From contig CM068832.1 of NCBI GenBank assembly GCA_028554795.2, positions 90,390,511-90,454,510 on the forward strand: a stretch of 64,000 nucleotides of DNA. Direction: 5' to 3'. The notes beneath the pieces were generated by a model. That model searched no databases. It was not told the DNA's origin and was given only the letters and a program-made list of their open reading frames with translations. Of the stretch, positions 53,867 through 64,000 are shown in pieces; the first letter of the stretch is position 1, and each line of letters opens with the position of its first letter. Made by a program: the position numbers and the translations under genes. The stretch comes from Sinohyriopsis cumingii. Lineage: Eukaryota > Mollusca > Bivalvia > Unionida > Unionidae.

Positions 53867-53980
53867 GACATGACGTCATGCAATGTGTAAATCTGGCATA
53901 CACCGACTCCTCTGATATGGGAACCTGGAACTGCAGTGATGGAAACTCGTACGATACGGTTACTTTTCACGATTTGTTAA
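53867..53980 (+). CDS. Candidate extracellular (Ig-like?) exon of a secreted protein
   Basis: A 114-nt phase 1-1 exon with acceptor CATACCAACAG and donor GTAAGT. With the signal-peptide exon it reads GHDVMQCVNLAYTDSSDMGT, then WNCSDGNSYDTVTFHDLL. The pattern 'DSSDMGTWNC' resembles the D-x-G-x-Y/W-x-C strand F of Ig-like domains, and two Cys suggest an extracellular fold. Symmetrical phase-1 exons are typical of extracellular modules. No following exon is identified. An Ig-like family is a guess. Confidence 0.4.
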
Positions 53981-54205
53981 GTAAGTAAATATTCTTAAAT
54001 TTTTTATGGAATGAATAATTGTAGCATATTATATATTACTACATGAATATTGTCCTTAGTATAACATGGTTGTGTGCATCTTATATGTTAAAAGTCAAAT
54101 GTATTTATTTTAGACGGATATCAGTAGTCAATACTCTCATTCCTGGTCAAATTATCCACTGTTTTGTTTTCTATCGGAATCATCGGTGGTGTACTAATGG
54201 TGGAG

Positions 54206-54240
54206 TGCGTGGGGGGGGGGGGAGGGTCCACCCCGGGTGA
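54206..54240. repeat. Poly-G tract
   Basis: A run of 12-13 G within GGAGTGCG..GAGGGTCC. The neighbourhood is unusually G-rich for this region, a possible quadruplex or assembly-sensitive site. Confidence 0.8.
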
Positions 54241-56250
54241 CTGCTAGAAAGGGGGGATGTGCCATCGGGAGAGTTGAAATACCAGAACAAGTTTTCAAAC
54301 CAAATGAAAAACTCGTCAAAGTAAAAGTTATTTCCAATTTTCTTATAACAACACTGTACTGTTTAAAAATCTACTTGAAAACATAATATATTTTTCTGTG
54401 TGTTTACATTTCAAAATTGTTTGTGGGGGTTCCAAAGGAATGATCCGCCCCGGGTGTCAAATAATTTAGGTACGCTCCCGGGTATGATTACCCTCTTTAC
54501 GGTAATGTATATTTTTGTCACTTCATTTAATAGCGAAGGAGATAAAGTAGGAGTAGGATACGTGATAGTAGGAGACTGAATTGGTCAAGCAGATGGTGTA
54601 GGTAGACGAAGGCTGAGCAGTAGGTACAGAAAACATTGATTTGGTTGATTCAGAAAAAACAGCCATTTCTGATTTCGTCAGCCATGATTCGCCTTGAGGT
54701 CCAGGAGAAGGTTGAAAGGAAAAAATATATGTTCGAGGATGAAGTGGAGAATGATGTGAAAGTAGTGAAAGATTTGGTGGAGTAGAAACATATATTTTAG
54801 ATATAATCATTGATATCCCTGTAAATTTTTTGGGAATTAAATATATGCTAGGAGTGTGATCTAAGGCTATAGTTTTACTTTTAAAATTAATTCTTTTTAA
54901 ATTATTTGCAAGGAACATTATAAGTTTAGCTTGTCACAATTAAAATTGATATTAATATATTAATATAGCTTATAAATTTTCTTTTAAAACGAACAGCAAA
55001 TACAGAAAACAAAAATGAAAACATAAAGTTAAGATTAGCAAAGAACATGGGGTTCCTTTATAACGGCCAAAAGATGCGCATAGAGTTGAACTTGACTGAA
55101 AACTTGGCAACCGGTAACATACATTTAAAAACCCATTTCGAACATTGAATAAAAGAGAAAGAAGGCTTTAAAGCATCAAATGTTGCAGATTTGTTACACG
55201 ACATAAAATAAATTTAAACAGTTTATGCAGAGAGAGTTATTATTTGATAGGCGTTGATATACCGATTATTGTTGTCAGGTTGTTTTGGTCAAGGGGTAAA
55301 CATTTTTATTTTTAAAGCTGATGAGATGGGAACACCTATTCAAAGAAAGTCGTTATACACCATTTAAATGAACTCCAATAAACAGCACAACGGTAAGACC
55401 ATCTCCAGATATAATACAATACTTTAGATGTTCTGACTTTAATATGGGTACTTGAATAATAAGATGTCATCTGAAATGAGAAACATCATCTGCACAATTT
55501 AGCGTGGATCATTAGCCTCCGATCTTACAGATGTCCACAGCATTCTTTTGAAAGACAGTTGGTGCACCATCACCCATGGATACTAGAGAAGTTGTAAACT
55601 ACTAATGTCGGTTTCTTTTAGCCATTATATCTTTGAATGACCAATACAAAATAGGTTTTTACTAGACCATATTGATACTTAAACAGGTTTTAAAAAGCAA
55701 ACCTTTCCCGGCATATTTAATGTCGTAGCATCTGCAGAGCAGAAATATTGCTTATAGGGAAGACTTTGTTGCTAATTTTGTTGCAATAACTAGATTAAGA
55801 GTGACTTTTGGGGGGAGATCGAACAATATAGAACAATTAGAAACACAAAGTAGCATAAAATATGTGAATTTAGTAGAGGCAGGGACGGAAACAGTTTCAG
55901 CCGGTATATGTGTTTCTGCAGTTGCTAGGAATTGACATCGAGTACTGGTAGGTATGACATTTACTCTAGCATTATCTGGTATTAGTTAAACATGTATAGG
56001 CATTGTTGCGAAAATCATTAGGTAGAAGTTAATATTCAATAACATTGTTCAAACAGTATGAAATTGTAATATCTGCCATGTGTAAGTCGTACGCGATAAA
56101 TGATATGATCATAAAAGCCATTAGTAAATGTGAACTCAAATAGGAGCAGAGAGTTAAGGAAATAAACGACCAAAATAAAAATGTTAGATACTGCAACTCC
56201 ATGAAATAAAGAATATAATAAACAAAAAAAAACAAAAAAAACATGTTTGG

Positions 56251-56884
56251 AGAAAAGGTAATAACTTCAGATAGTAAGATATACTAGAGAAATTTACAGG
56301 AAAAGTACAAATTGAACAGAAAAATAACTGCGCTAATTGTCCTTTACAGTGATGTGCCATGATAGTAGTAAACCTTTATTTTACCATTCGTCATACACTG
56401 GTCGTGCACATTCCTTCATTAATGGCGCCGCAACAACACGCGCTTCATGCATACACCATTGTATGCGCTTTTAAGGGTACAGCTTACAAAGCACAAAAAC
56501 GTATTACATATATAAAGTCTTAATACAACGAATATTTCAAGACCTAATCCAAGCTGTCCCTGGAAATAGTAAACAATCGATAACGCTGACAAAAATAAAA
56601 TTGATTGTTAAGATAGCACACTATTTCTCATGAACAAAGACAACCTGATCAACTGTGTTTGTCTGTTTTAGTTTTCCAAGACTGTTCCATACAATCTGAG
56701 TATACCTTGGGTATTGTTCTTGACACATGTGTTACGATTCTATGGTCTTAACCTAAGTAACAGAACGAAAACCAACAAGTTTTGTAAAATTCAACAAGCA
56801 TTTTAATTCTCAAAGTTACAAAGTGAAAACTGAAGAGGAACTTACAGTATTTTGAATTAAATCCCCAATACTTCTAAATGCTAG
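56251..56884. other. Host DNA without recognisable genes
   Basis: AT-rich sequence leading to the tandem repeat at the end of element copy 2. A stretch near 56735 (TTCTATGGTCTTAACCTAAG, AACAGAACGAAAACCAACAA) is related to host sequence at about 44250 and 49920. Confidence 0.4.
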
Positions 56885-57078
56885 TAGTGAATGGGGATAC
56901 CCTAGCCTCAATGGGAATTAGCATTACAGAACCCCCCCTGGGACACTCTAGCCTCAATGGAAATTTAACATGGGGAAAAATCATGGGACACTCTAGCCTC
57001 AAGGGGAATTTAACATGGGAAAGTCTTGGGTCACTCTAGCCTCAAGGGGAATTTAACATGGGAATAGATTGTGGGTCT
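56885..57078. repeat. Tandem repeat, unit about 45 bp, at left end of element copy 2
   Basis: About 4.5 units of GGGAATTTAACATGGG and GGGACACTCTAGCCTCAA. Its reverse complement resembles the repeat at the equivalent end of copy 1 (25577-25796). Confidence 0.8.
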
Positions 57079-57105
57079 GTTGAGCGACAAAGGAAAATGG
57101 AACAG

Positions 57106-57137
57106 GGTCGGGACCCTATTTTAATACGGTCCCGACC
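57106..57137. repeat. Perfect 10-bp inverted repeat beside the element end
   Basis: GGTCGGGACC..GGTCCCGACC with a 12-nt AT-rich spacer. It lies between the terminal tandem repeat and the first gene of copy 2. No equivalent was found in copy 1. Confidence 0.7.
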
Positions 57138-57258
57138 TGATGGGTCTATGGAAAGGGAACAGACGAAAATTGAAACAGGGAGGGGTCTCTATTTTTTTTA
57201 AATAAATAAAAAAAGGGGTAGGCAATTGAAAGCCTATCTCTTTTCGAGAGATTGGAGT

Positions 57259-57274
57259 GGCCCTGAAAAGGGCC
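57259..57274 (-). terminator. Histone-mRNA-type 3' stem-loop (copy 2, Arg-rich gene)
   Basis: Minus strand GGCCCTTTTCAGGGCC, a perfect consensus match, about 23 nt after the stop at 57298. The purine element CTCGAAAAGAGATAGG follows (57232-57247). Confidence 0.78.
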
Positions 57275-57297
57275 TTTGGGTTTATGTTAATATGCCC

Positions 57298-57532
57298 TTA
57301 ACATAAAGGGCATCTGCAACATCTTCTTCGTCTTAGGCTTCGTCGAATGGTAGGTCCATAGACTAACACTCTTTTCAGGCATCCTTGCCTCTCCACGTAA
57401 ATCCTACGTATCCATAGGCTCGTGTCGGTCCTATGGACAACTGTCCACTCGGATCGGTCGGACATACATCGGTATGTCCGTCCTGAACATCATCGTTGAC
57501 ACAAGCGTTGAAGAGTGTACGTCGGTCCACAT
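57298..57532 (-). pseudogene. Arg-rich small protein gene, frame broken
   Basis: Starts at ATG 57532, with TATAAATA (minus, 57577-57584) 45 bp upstream. Compared with copy 1 there is a small net length change, including about 4 extra bases near the middle, so the first and second halves are in different frames and the start frame meets an early stop. The basic C-terminal half (IRRIYVERQGCLKRVL, ending RCPLC) is conserved at protein level. Confidence 0.7.
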
Positions 57533-57751
57533 GTTGAGGCGCCGAGAACAGGTGAATCAATGCAGTGAACTGCACTTATTTATAGGGGAAGGAAGGATTG
57601 AAACGGATTGAGTTCATTGACCAATCCAAACACGCGTTACAAAATTCAGTCAGCCATCGTCCAATCGGAAGAGAGCAGTCTGTGACGCCACGTGGTCTAT
57701 ATAGATTCGCTAGCGCCTGTGTGCAGTCAATCTATGCGAGAGTTATTCAAC
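57533..57751. promoter_or_regulatory. Divergent promoter, copy 2
   Basis: Holds CCAAT boxes (GACCAATCC near 57629, GTCCAATCGG near 57659), TATATAGA at 57698-57705 for the plus-strand gene and TATAAATA at 57577-57584 for the minus-strand gene. The CRE seen in copy 1 is changed to TGACGCCA, next to an E-box CACGTG. Confidence 0.6.
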
Positions 57752-58326
57752 ATGACGGAAACTCAGAAAACGATCAATTGGGGTGCACCAGCAGTGGAGA
57801 CCACCCAAGGGAACCCGGACTTACTTTCAGAAGAGGTGAATTGGGATTTTGTGGATTTTCTTACCTCGCAAGAATTTGTTCCGGAACCTTCGTCACCTTC
57901 TTCATTACCGCACGTGGAGAATTTTAGACAGAGACAGAAAGAAGAATTGGAGAAATTTATGCAACGACAAAAGGAAGCGGAACAAGCTTTTCTCCTACAG
58001 CAACAGCAGCAAGAAGAAGAGGTAAGAAAAAACAGAAAGAAGAAGTAGCACTAGCAAAGAAACAAGGGTGTGAAAATCAAACGGTCACGGTACTGTTAGA
58101 CATTTTAGCGGAGTTAAGAAGTCTGAAACAAATGTATCAGACTTCTTTATCACGACCGAAGAGAATACGACCTTCCCGAGCTAAACACTCCAACCCTGTA
58201 ACTAAGCCTACCGTGCCACCCTTAGTGATTTCAACCAAATCATCATCATCATTATCAACAGTACGCAGTCCAGAAGTAGGCCTTGGCCGTGGCAAAGGCT
58301 TAAGGCAGTTAAAGTTGATTGCCTAA
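57752..58326 (+). pseudogene. Gln-rich coiled-coil protein gene, frameshifted
   Basis: Starts at ATG 57752 (MTETQKTINWGAPAVETTQG). The frame follows copy 1 through LLQQQQQEEEVRK, then shifts near 58030 and stops at about 58046. The rest (MYQTSLSRPKRIRPSRAKH to LRQLKLIA) continues in another frame to 58326. Confidence 0.8.
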
Positions 58327-58349
58327 ACTCACTCCTACACCAAGAAAAA

Positions 58350-58365
58350 GGCCCTTTACAGGGCC
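58350..58365 (+). terminator. Histone-type 3' stem-loop with altered loop (copy 2, Gln-rich gene)
   Basis: GGCCCTTTACAGGGCC: the stem is intact, with one loop change (T to A) against the consensus. It starts 23 nt after the stop, and GAAAAGAGATAG follows at 58379-58390. Confidence 0.7.
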
Positions 58366-58610
58366 ACCCGCGTCTCTCGAAAAGAGATAGACTTTCAATT
58401 GCCAATAACTAAAACACCCATTTTACCCAATAGTACATGTCTGCGTATGAGTGTGCGTGTGTGTAGGTTCTTATTTTAAAATCAAAACTCAAAGACACTT
58501 ACCTTTTTATACCTAATTTATTCTTTTACAAATATTTACAATACAATTCACAATTCACAATTCTCAAAAGAACACTTTAAAAAGTTCATACACTTCTTCT
58601 GTCTCATTGT

Positions 58611-59053
58611 TCACTCTCTCTGTTTTTTGAATTTCTTCACCGTCACAGTCTTTTCCTCCTCTTCCTCCTCACTTTCTTCCCTTCTTCCTTTCTTTTCCTG
58701 TTTCTTTTTCTTCACCTGTTTGTTTTCTTCCTCTTCTTCCTCTTCTTCCTCTGAAGAATCCCTCTCTTCTTCTGACTCTTCTTGTTTCTTTTTTGGGCAA
58801 TCTGGAGACCAATGTCCTTTTTCTTGACAATAATAACAGGTATCTTAACTTTTGTCTTTTCTATCCCCTTTTTTATTTTTTGACGGTCTGGACACTCTGA
58901 AGACCAATGCCCTTCCTTCTGACAGATATAGCAAGTATCTTGACTTTTATCTCGCAAGGAAGGAGAGTATTCCGTCGGCTGGTCTGAAGAGAATTTTCTA
59001 ATGACCCCTCGCAAAGCTCTGATGAAACGTTCGATCTGTCTAGTCTCTTCCAT
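58611..59053 (-). pseudogene. CCHC zinc-knuckle protein gene, broken
   Basis: ATG at 59053. The first knuckle CYICQKEGHWSSEC is intact. After it, a length change in the A-rich tract shifts the frame, and a CAA-to-TAA change lies before the second knuckle (58860 region). The acidic repeat is shorter than in copy 1. The promoter region towards PolB (59054-59187) retains TATA sequences. Confidence 0.78.
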
Positions 59054-59187
59054 CGTTGTGCTCGGTTTGAGAGTGAAATGAATAATGAAAGGACAAGACA
59101 CACACCCTTTTATATACGCTGGTTTGATAGGACTATAAATTAGTCCATGGTGTTTAAACTTTAGTCATTTGACGTTTTGCTATCAAG

Positions 59188-62100
59188 ATGAAACGATCCA
59201 ATTCATTTGAGAAGAAAGAAGAAGAAAGTAAGAGGCAGAAACGTGATCTATCGCCTCGTACCAGGGCTGAAGTCTTGGCACAAATTCATGCCAGTGATTT
59301 TGAAGAGGACATGAGTGAACCAGAATCCAAACCCTCTAAACAGAGTTCACCGCCCTTAGTCAACCCTGAAAAGTACTATGACATTCGAGAGACAGAAAAG
59401 CGCTCCTCTAGAAAATTTAGAACCACGGCTTACAAATACACGGTGAAGTTTAAAGATTTCAAGTCCGAAGTACCGTTGCAGAAAGCAGAAGGGTTCATCA
59501 CCGGGGTGTGAGATTCTTTACTTACCACACGCAAGCAACAATGTCAACCCAAAGAAGACGATTGCTTGAGACTTTCCATACAACACGACGGTTTGAAATC
59601 CCCTGTTTGGATCGAGTTTAGCACCCGTGCAGAATTGACCGCTTCCAAAGTCATGGACAAGATTCAACACGTACAACAATCCAATGACCAGTTTGACATC
59701 ACCGATGGAAGAGCCACACTAGACATGACTCACGTCTCTCTTCCTCAAGGGACTGGACGCAAAAAGATGTTATTGGTGGACGAGCTTCGCAGCACCAAAA
59801 CAAGTCTCGTCCGAATTAATAACCGTCAAGACCCGATGTGTTTAGCCAGGGCTATCGTGGTGGGACGAACTTATGTCAACAAGAACGACACGGCAGAATG
59901 GAAAAGAGCCTGGAAAACCATTCGACAATCGGACCGAGCCAAACAACGAAACGAAGCAGAACTCCTGTTACAGCAAGCCGACTTGCCCAAAGACAAACCC
60001 TGTGGCATTCCTGAAATGCACAAATTGCAAGATGTCCTAGCTCCACGCTACACCTTGAAAATGCACCCTCAAGAAATGCGTGGGCCTCTGTTGTTTCGAG
60101 GGAAAGACTTTAAGGATGGAAAATATATTCACGTCTATCATCACGATGACCATTTCGATACCATTTCCAGTATCACCGGATTCCTGGGATACTGTTATTA
60201 CTGTGAGAAATGTGACTATGGTTATAATAATCGAGAGCAACACAAACATTGCGGATCGAAATGCTCAGGATGTTTGACCTCTCCACCCTGTTTGAGCGAA
60301 GGACAAGAACCAGTGCATTGTCCTGCTTGTCAGCGCACGTTTGTCAGTCCTACCTGTTACCAACAACATTTGAAGACGCAAGGTTCAAAGCAGAAATGCG
60401 CTTGTCAACTGCTGAGATTGTGCCCTACGTGTGGACAAGGCATACGTACCAATAGTGCCAAGGCACACGTATGTTCAGGAAAGAAAAAATGTCACATTTG
60501 TCACCACATCGTGGACTTGGAACATCAATGTTACATGCAAAAATACCAACCCCAACAAGAGGAAGATGACGGTCACAAGAAGAAGAATAAAGGCAATTTC
60601 ATCTTTTTCGATTTCGAATGCATGCAAGAGACCGGTATTCACATTCCTAATTTCTGTGTGGCTCATCGAGCGTGCGAAAAGTGCATTCTAGAACCTATTT
60701 TCAGTCATTGCCCTCACTGCAGCAAAATTCCTGGAGGGCGTGAAAAAATATTTCGAGGACCGAACACGCTAGCCGATTTCGCCCGATGGGTCTTAACCCC
60801 ATCGACAAGACGTGGAGCCAAGAGGACATCGAACGTTACGGAGATTGTCATCGCCATGCCACGGTGATGGCTCACAATTTCTCCGGATACGATGGACAGT
60901 TTCTTTTGAGATACTATACGGAACATGGCACCGAATGTCCTAAAGTCACTTTGAACGGAGCCAAAATCATTTTCATGCAAGTGGGACAAGTGCAGTTTAA
61001 AGATTCGATGAGCTATTTGGCCATGCCTTTGAGTCGAATGCCTAAAACGTTTGGAATGACAGAAATGGCTAAAGGGTACTTTCCACACTTTTTCAATACG
61101 GAAGCCAATCAACACGCCGTTCTACCCCATTTGCCTGAGGCTCAAGATTACGACCCTGACAACATGCGCACCGAACAACGAGAAGCTTTCTACGCTTGGT
61201 ACCAGGCTCACGTCTCGGACCCTTTCGACTTTCAGGAAGAAATGCTAAAGTATTGTCGTTCCGATGTGGACATTTTACGGCGTTGCTGTGGAAAATTTCG
61301 AGAACTGTTCATGGAACACGGAGGGGTCGATCCTTTGAAAGAAGCTTGCACCATTGCCAAAGCGTCTTCCTTAGTGTACCGCCAACGATTCATGCCTGAA
61401 AACACCGTGGCTGTCATCAGTCCTCAAACGACCAACTATGTGAAACGTCAATACTCGGTCAAAGCCCTACGCTGGTTACATTACTTGTGCGACAAGAAAG
61501 ACAAGTGGATTCAGCATGCCCGCAACGGAGGGGGCGAAAAGACCATCGGAAAGCATTCGGTCGATGGCTGGGACTTAGAAAACCCCAAGATCGTGTACGA
61601 GTTTAACTTTTGCTTATTTCACGGATGTCCCGCCTGCTATCCTGATCGTGACACTAAAAATCAGTTTTTACAACGAACCATGGAAGACTTGAACCAGGAC
61701 ACTTGTCAGCGAGGCCTAAAGTTAGAACAGCAAGGATACCAAGTGATGGAAATGTGGGAACACGAATACGATCACCGTTTGAAAACCGATCCCGAGTATA
61801 AACGCCTCGTGGAAAGTTGCCAGTTCATGGACCCCCTGAACCCGAGCGATGGTTTGTACGGAGGAAGGACCAATGCCACCTGTTTGCTGTACCAAGCCGA
61901 CGAAGAGAAAGGAGAAGAAATCAAATACTTGGACGTGTGGTCGCTGTATCCGTACGTGTGCAAATATTGTCGCTTTCCTGCAGGACACCCACAACTGTTA
62001 ACGGAACATATCGACCTGAAAAACATTCGACAATATGAAGGCCTGATCAAGTGCAAAGTTTTGCCTCCCACGAACCTATACCATCCCGTCTTACCTCACC

Positions 62101-63173
62101 ATTGCCAAGGTAAACTGATGTTTCCCTTGTGCCGTACTTGTGCCGAAACGTGCAACCAAGATCAACCTTGTCAGCACACCCATGAAGAACGGGCTTTGAC
62201 GGGAACCTGGGTCAGCGTAGAATTGTTCAAAGCTCTGGACATGGGATACCAAGTGCTAGAAGTGTACGAAATTTGCCACTTTCCCAAGACACAACAATAC
62301 CACAAGGGTGACCCCACACAGAAAGGCATTTTGGCAGACTACGTGGATGCCTTTTTGAAACTGAAGCAAGAAGCCAGCGGCTATCCTTCCTGGTGTCACA
62401 CTCCCGAAGACCAAAAGACATTCAAAGAGAAATACTGGGCACAAGAAGGCATCCCTTTAGACCACATCGAGAAAAACGAAGGCAGGCGATCGTTTGCTAA
62501 AGTGATGTTAAACTGCTTGTGGGGTAAAATGGCACAACGTCCGTGTTTACCCAAGATGGAGTATTTGACAGAACCTTCCCGCTACTTCCAGATGATTCAC
62601 GACAAAACCAAATTCATGAAACACGTGGACGTCGTTCGCGCATATTTGATCTTGGTCAATTACGAAGAAGATCTGGACTTTGTACAAGACGATCCCTTTG
62701 GAAATGTCATCATTGCGGCTTACGTGACAGCTCATGTTAGCTTAAAATTGTACGAAGCTTTAGAGCTGTTAGGGGAACGTGTCCTGTACTTTGACACGGA
62801 CAGTTGCATTTACATCCATCACCCGAGTCAACAGCACCCTGACATCGAAGGAGACCGTTTAGGAGCCTGGACAGACGAGCACCCCCACGACAAGATTCTA
62901 AGTTTCGCCAGTGGAGGTCCTAAAAATTACGGTTACGAATACCGGGACAAACAAGGAGAAGTGCACACGATGTGTAAAGTAAAAGGATTGACACTGAATT
63001 ATCGTACCAGTCGAGTGGTGAACTTTGGGGTATTGCAAGAAGCCTTGCAGTCTGGAAAAGATAAACACTTTAAAGTGACCACCTATCAACCCGACAAGAT
63101 TGTACGTTTACCCACTCACCACATCGTCAGTCGACCCTTGGAAAAAGTCTATCAAATCGTGTACCAGAAGCGG
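59188..63173 (+). pseudogene. polB: Family B DNA polymerase, copy 2, inactivated and C-terminally fused
   Basis: Starts at ATG 59188. A nonsense TGA at 59509-59511 replaces a Trp codon of copy 1. A one-base loss near 60795 shifts the frame within WVLxPxDKTWSQ. Downstream the frame is open for more than 860 codons and retains HNFSGYDGQF, YCRSDVDIL, SLYP (with Cys changed to Trp just before it), KVMLNCLWG and YFDTDSCIY. The last about 17 codons of copy 1 are missing, and the frame passes directly into a BIR domain at 63174. Confidence 0.92.
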
Positions 63174-63416
63174 CCTAAGTATCTGGGAGGACCGACCCCC
63201 GAAGAATTAGCCAGAGCCGGGTTGTTCGACTTGGGCGAAGGAGATAAAGTCAAGTGCTTCAGTTGCGGTGTGTCATTTCACCACTGGGAACCAGAAGATT
63301 CGGCCTACGTAGAACATGCTCAATGGTCACCGAATTGTCATTACTTACCCTTAGTTACCATAACCTGTGTATGGATACTTTACAAGAGAACATTCGTGCT
63401 TTGCCTGTGGAGTTGA
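63174..63416 (+). pseudogene. BIR domain fused in frame to the polymerase C-terminus
   Basis: Directly after VYQKR of PolB the frame reads PKYLGGPTPEELARAGLF and CFSCGVSFHHWEPEDSAYVE, with the last His and Cys ligands present (HAQWSPNC). This equals the C-terminal BIR of the 18943 gene in copy 1. The normal stop is lost, and the frame continues to a TGA at 63414-63416 inside the next gene. About 1.15 kb relative to copy 1 is deleted, removing the whole 19461-19003 gene and the Cys-rich N-terminus of this one. Confidence 0.88.
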
Positions 63417-63628
63417 GAGAAAGGATTTACCGAGAGCTAGTCAAGATACAAGTGAAACGTAAAGAACAATTGCATCCGTTACGTCACCAGATGTTTAATC
63501 ACTGGTACCTGAATGCTATACAAGGACTGATTGAGTTGAAAGTGTTCCATTGGAGAGACATTGATCAACGACCCCTGGTTTTAAAAAGAATTGGTTTGAT
63601 ATTGATGATTCTATCTACTACATTGTAA
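63371..63628 (+). pseudogene. Tandem-family member (LPVELRERIYREL), frameshifted hybrid
   Basis: ATG 63371 (MDTLQENIRALPVELRERIY). The first half matches member 1 of copy 1. A frameshift near 63575 ends it at 63628. The sequence beyond (to about 63735: EEELTNYQHL, then the end seen in member 3, VYCFRNKE-like) joins directly to the 74-aa gene. Copy 2 thus has one hybrid gene where copy 1 has three. Confidence 0.75.
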
Positions 63629-63737
63629 ACTTACTGGATCGAAATCCAGAGGAAGAGTTAACGAATTACCAACATCTTTTACGCAGTGTCGTACGTGTAT
63701 TGTTTCCGAAACAAAGAGAGTATAAAAACAGGCTGCC

Positions 63738-63962
63738 ATGCCACGACTTTTATCACATGTAATTGAACAGATTCCGTGAAAGGAACTCAATGACCATATT
63801 CAAACCGTGGATCATTACCATCGATTATTACAAGAACTGTATCCATTCAATTTGGGTCGACAAGTGGTGTGTGTCTTAGTGACTTGTTTTCTAGGATTTC
63901 GTTTACCAGCCGATTCCTTGTGGACTCTTTACGATCAGTACTTACCATCCCAATGGCCTTAA
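63738..63962 (+). pseudogene. 74-aa gene homologue with nonsense codon
   Basis: MPRLLSHVIEQIP, then TGA at 63777-63779 where copy 1 has Trp14. The remainder is conserved (FGRQVVCVLVTCFLGFRLPA). TATAAAAA at 63721-63728 is only about 10 bp upstream of the ATG, the same as in copy 1. Confidence 0.75.
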
Positions 63963-64000
63963 ATGGTCACAAGAGACTCCTTTTGCTCAAAGCCTTGCGT
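63953..64000 (+). CDS. Start of the MALNGH gene, truncated by window end
   Basis: MALNGHKRLLLLKALR. The ATG overlaps the stop of the preceding frame (ATGGCCTTAA), exactly as at 16781 in copy 1. The continuation is outside the window. Confidence 0.6.
   Translation, partial: MALNGHKRLLLLKALR

Larger units (their letters stand above)
51650..56250. repeat. Segmental duplication, copy D (paralogue of 29.9-36.9 kb)
   Basis: Collinear but diverged partner of copy C. It lacks the LINE insertion; the corresponding site reads AACTTGGCAACCGGTAAC near 55100. It keeps what appear to be functional splice signals for the secreted-protein gene. Boundaries are approximate. Confidence 0.65.
56885..64000 (+). 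mobile_element. Integrated Polinton/adintovirus-like element, copy 2 (degraded, incomplete in window)
   Basis: Same gene order as copy 1 in mirror orientation: Arg-rich, Gln-rich, CCHC, PolB, BIR, tandem-family member, 74-aa gene, MALNGH gene, then the window ends. Most protein segments are still nearly identical to copy 1 by eye. Most of the genes that lie fully in view are broken. The first BIR gene and two tandem-family members are gone. Confidence 0.88.

Overview
The window looks like metazoan nuclear DNA, most likely from a bivalve or another mollusc. Support: small phase-matched exons with GT..AG junctions in multi-kilobase introns, many tRNA-derived SINEs with target-site duplications, decayed LINEs, long minisatellites, and AT-rich host DNA broken by two blocks of clearly higher G+C. 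No prokaryotic features are present. The species call is inference.

Layout. (1) 1-13816: plus-strand host gene with three recognisable exons (1417-1535, 5243-5330, 10559-10625) coding for a WD-repeat, dynein-intermediate-chain-like protein. Its introns are largely minisatellites, and one of these consists of about 20 copies of the exon-2 splice donor. (2) 13817-13916: assembly gap of 100 N. (3) 13917-25.8 kb: a compact integrated virus-like element of Polinton/adintovirus type. It has an intact 1345-aa protein-primed family B DNA polymerase, a packaging ATPase, two pX-like/basic virion-type proteins, two BIR (IAP-like) proteins, a CCHC zinc-knuckle protein, a small tandem gene family, a membrane protein, and a divergent gene pair at its right end. 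(4) 25.8-56.9 kb: gene-poor host DNA with two large segmental duplications (about 36.95-44.74 kb versus 45.14-50.40 kb, and about 29.9-36.9 kb versus 51.6-56.2 kb), nested retrotransposons, and a candidate two-exon secreted-protein gene at 51.67-53.98 kb. (5) 56.9-64.0 kb: a second copy of the element in opposite orientation, degraded by nonsense codons, frameshifts and a deletion that fuses the polymerase to a BIR domain. It runs off the right edge.

How the element seems to work. PolB and the ATPase cover replication and genome packaging. The pX-like and Arg-rich proteins fit virion core or DNA-condensing roles. The BIR proteins fit control of host cell death. Nearly every gene has its own TATA box, usually 39-57 bp before the ATG and often overlapping the stop codon of the gene before it. 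The divergent pair at the end (Arg-rich protein and Gln-rich coiled-coil protein) lacks an obvious poly(A) signal. Both genes end instead in a histone-mRNA-type stem-loop followed by a purine-rich element, 13-27 nt after the stop codon and stem respectively, and this arrangement is kept in both copies. This is the most unusual signal in the window: a virus-like element apparently using the host's replication-dependent histone 3'-end pathway.

Integrase, protease and major capsid genes are not visible. They may lie in the gap or beyond the right edge, so the family assignment rests on PolB, the ATPase and the pX-like proteins.
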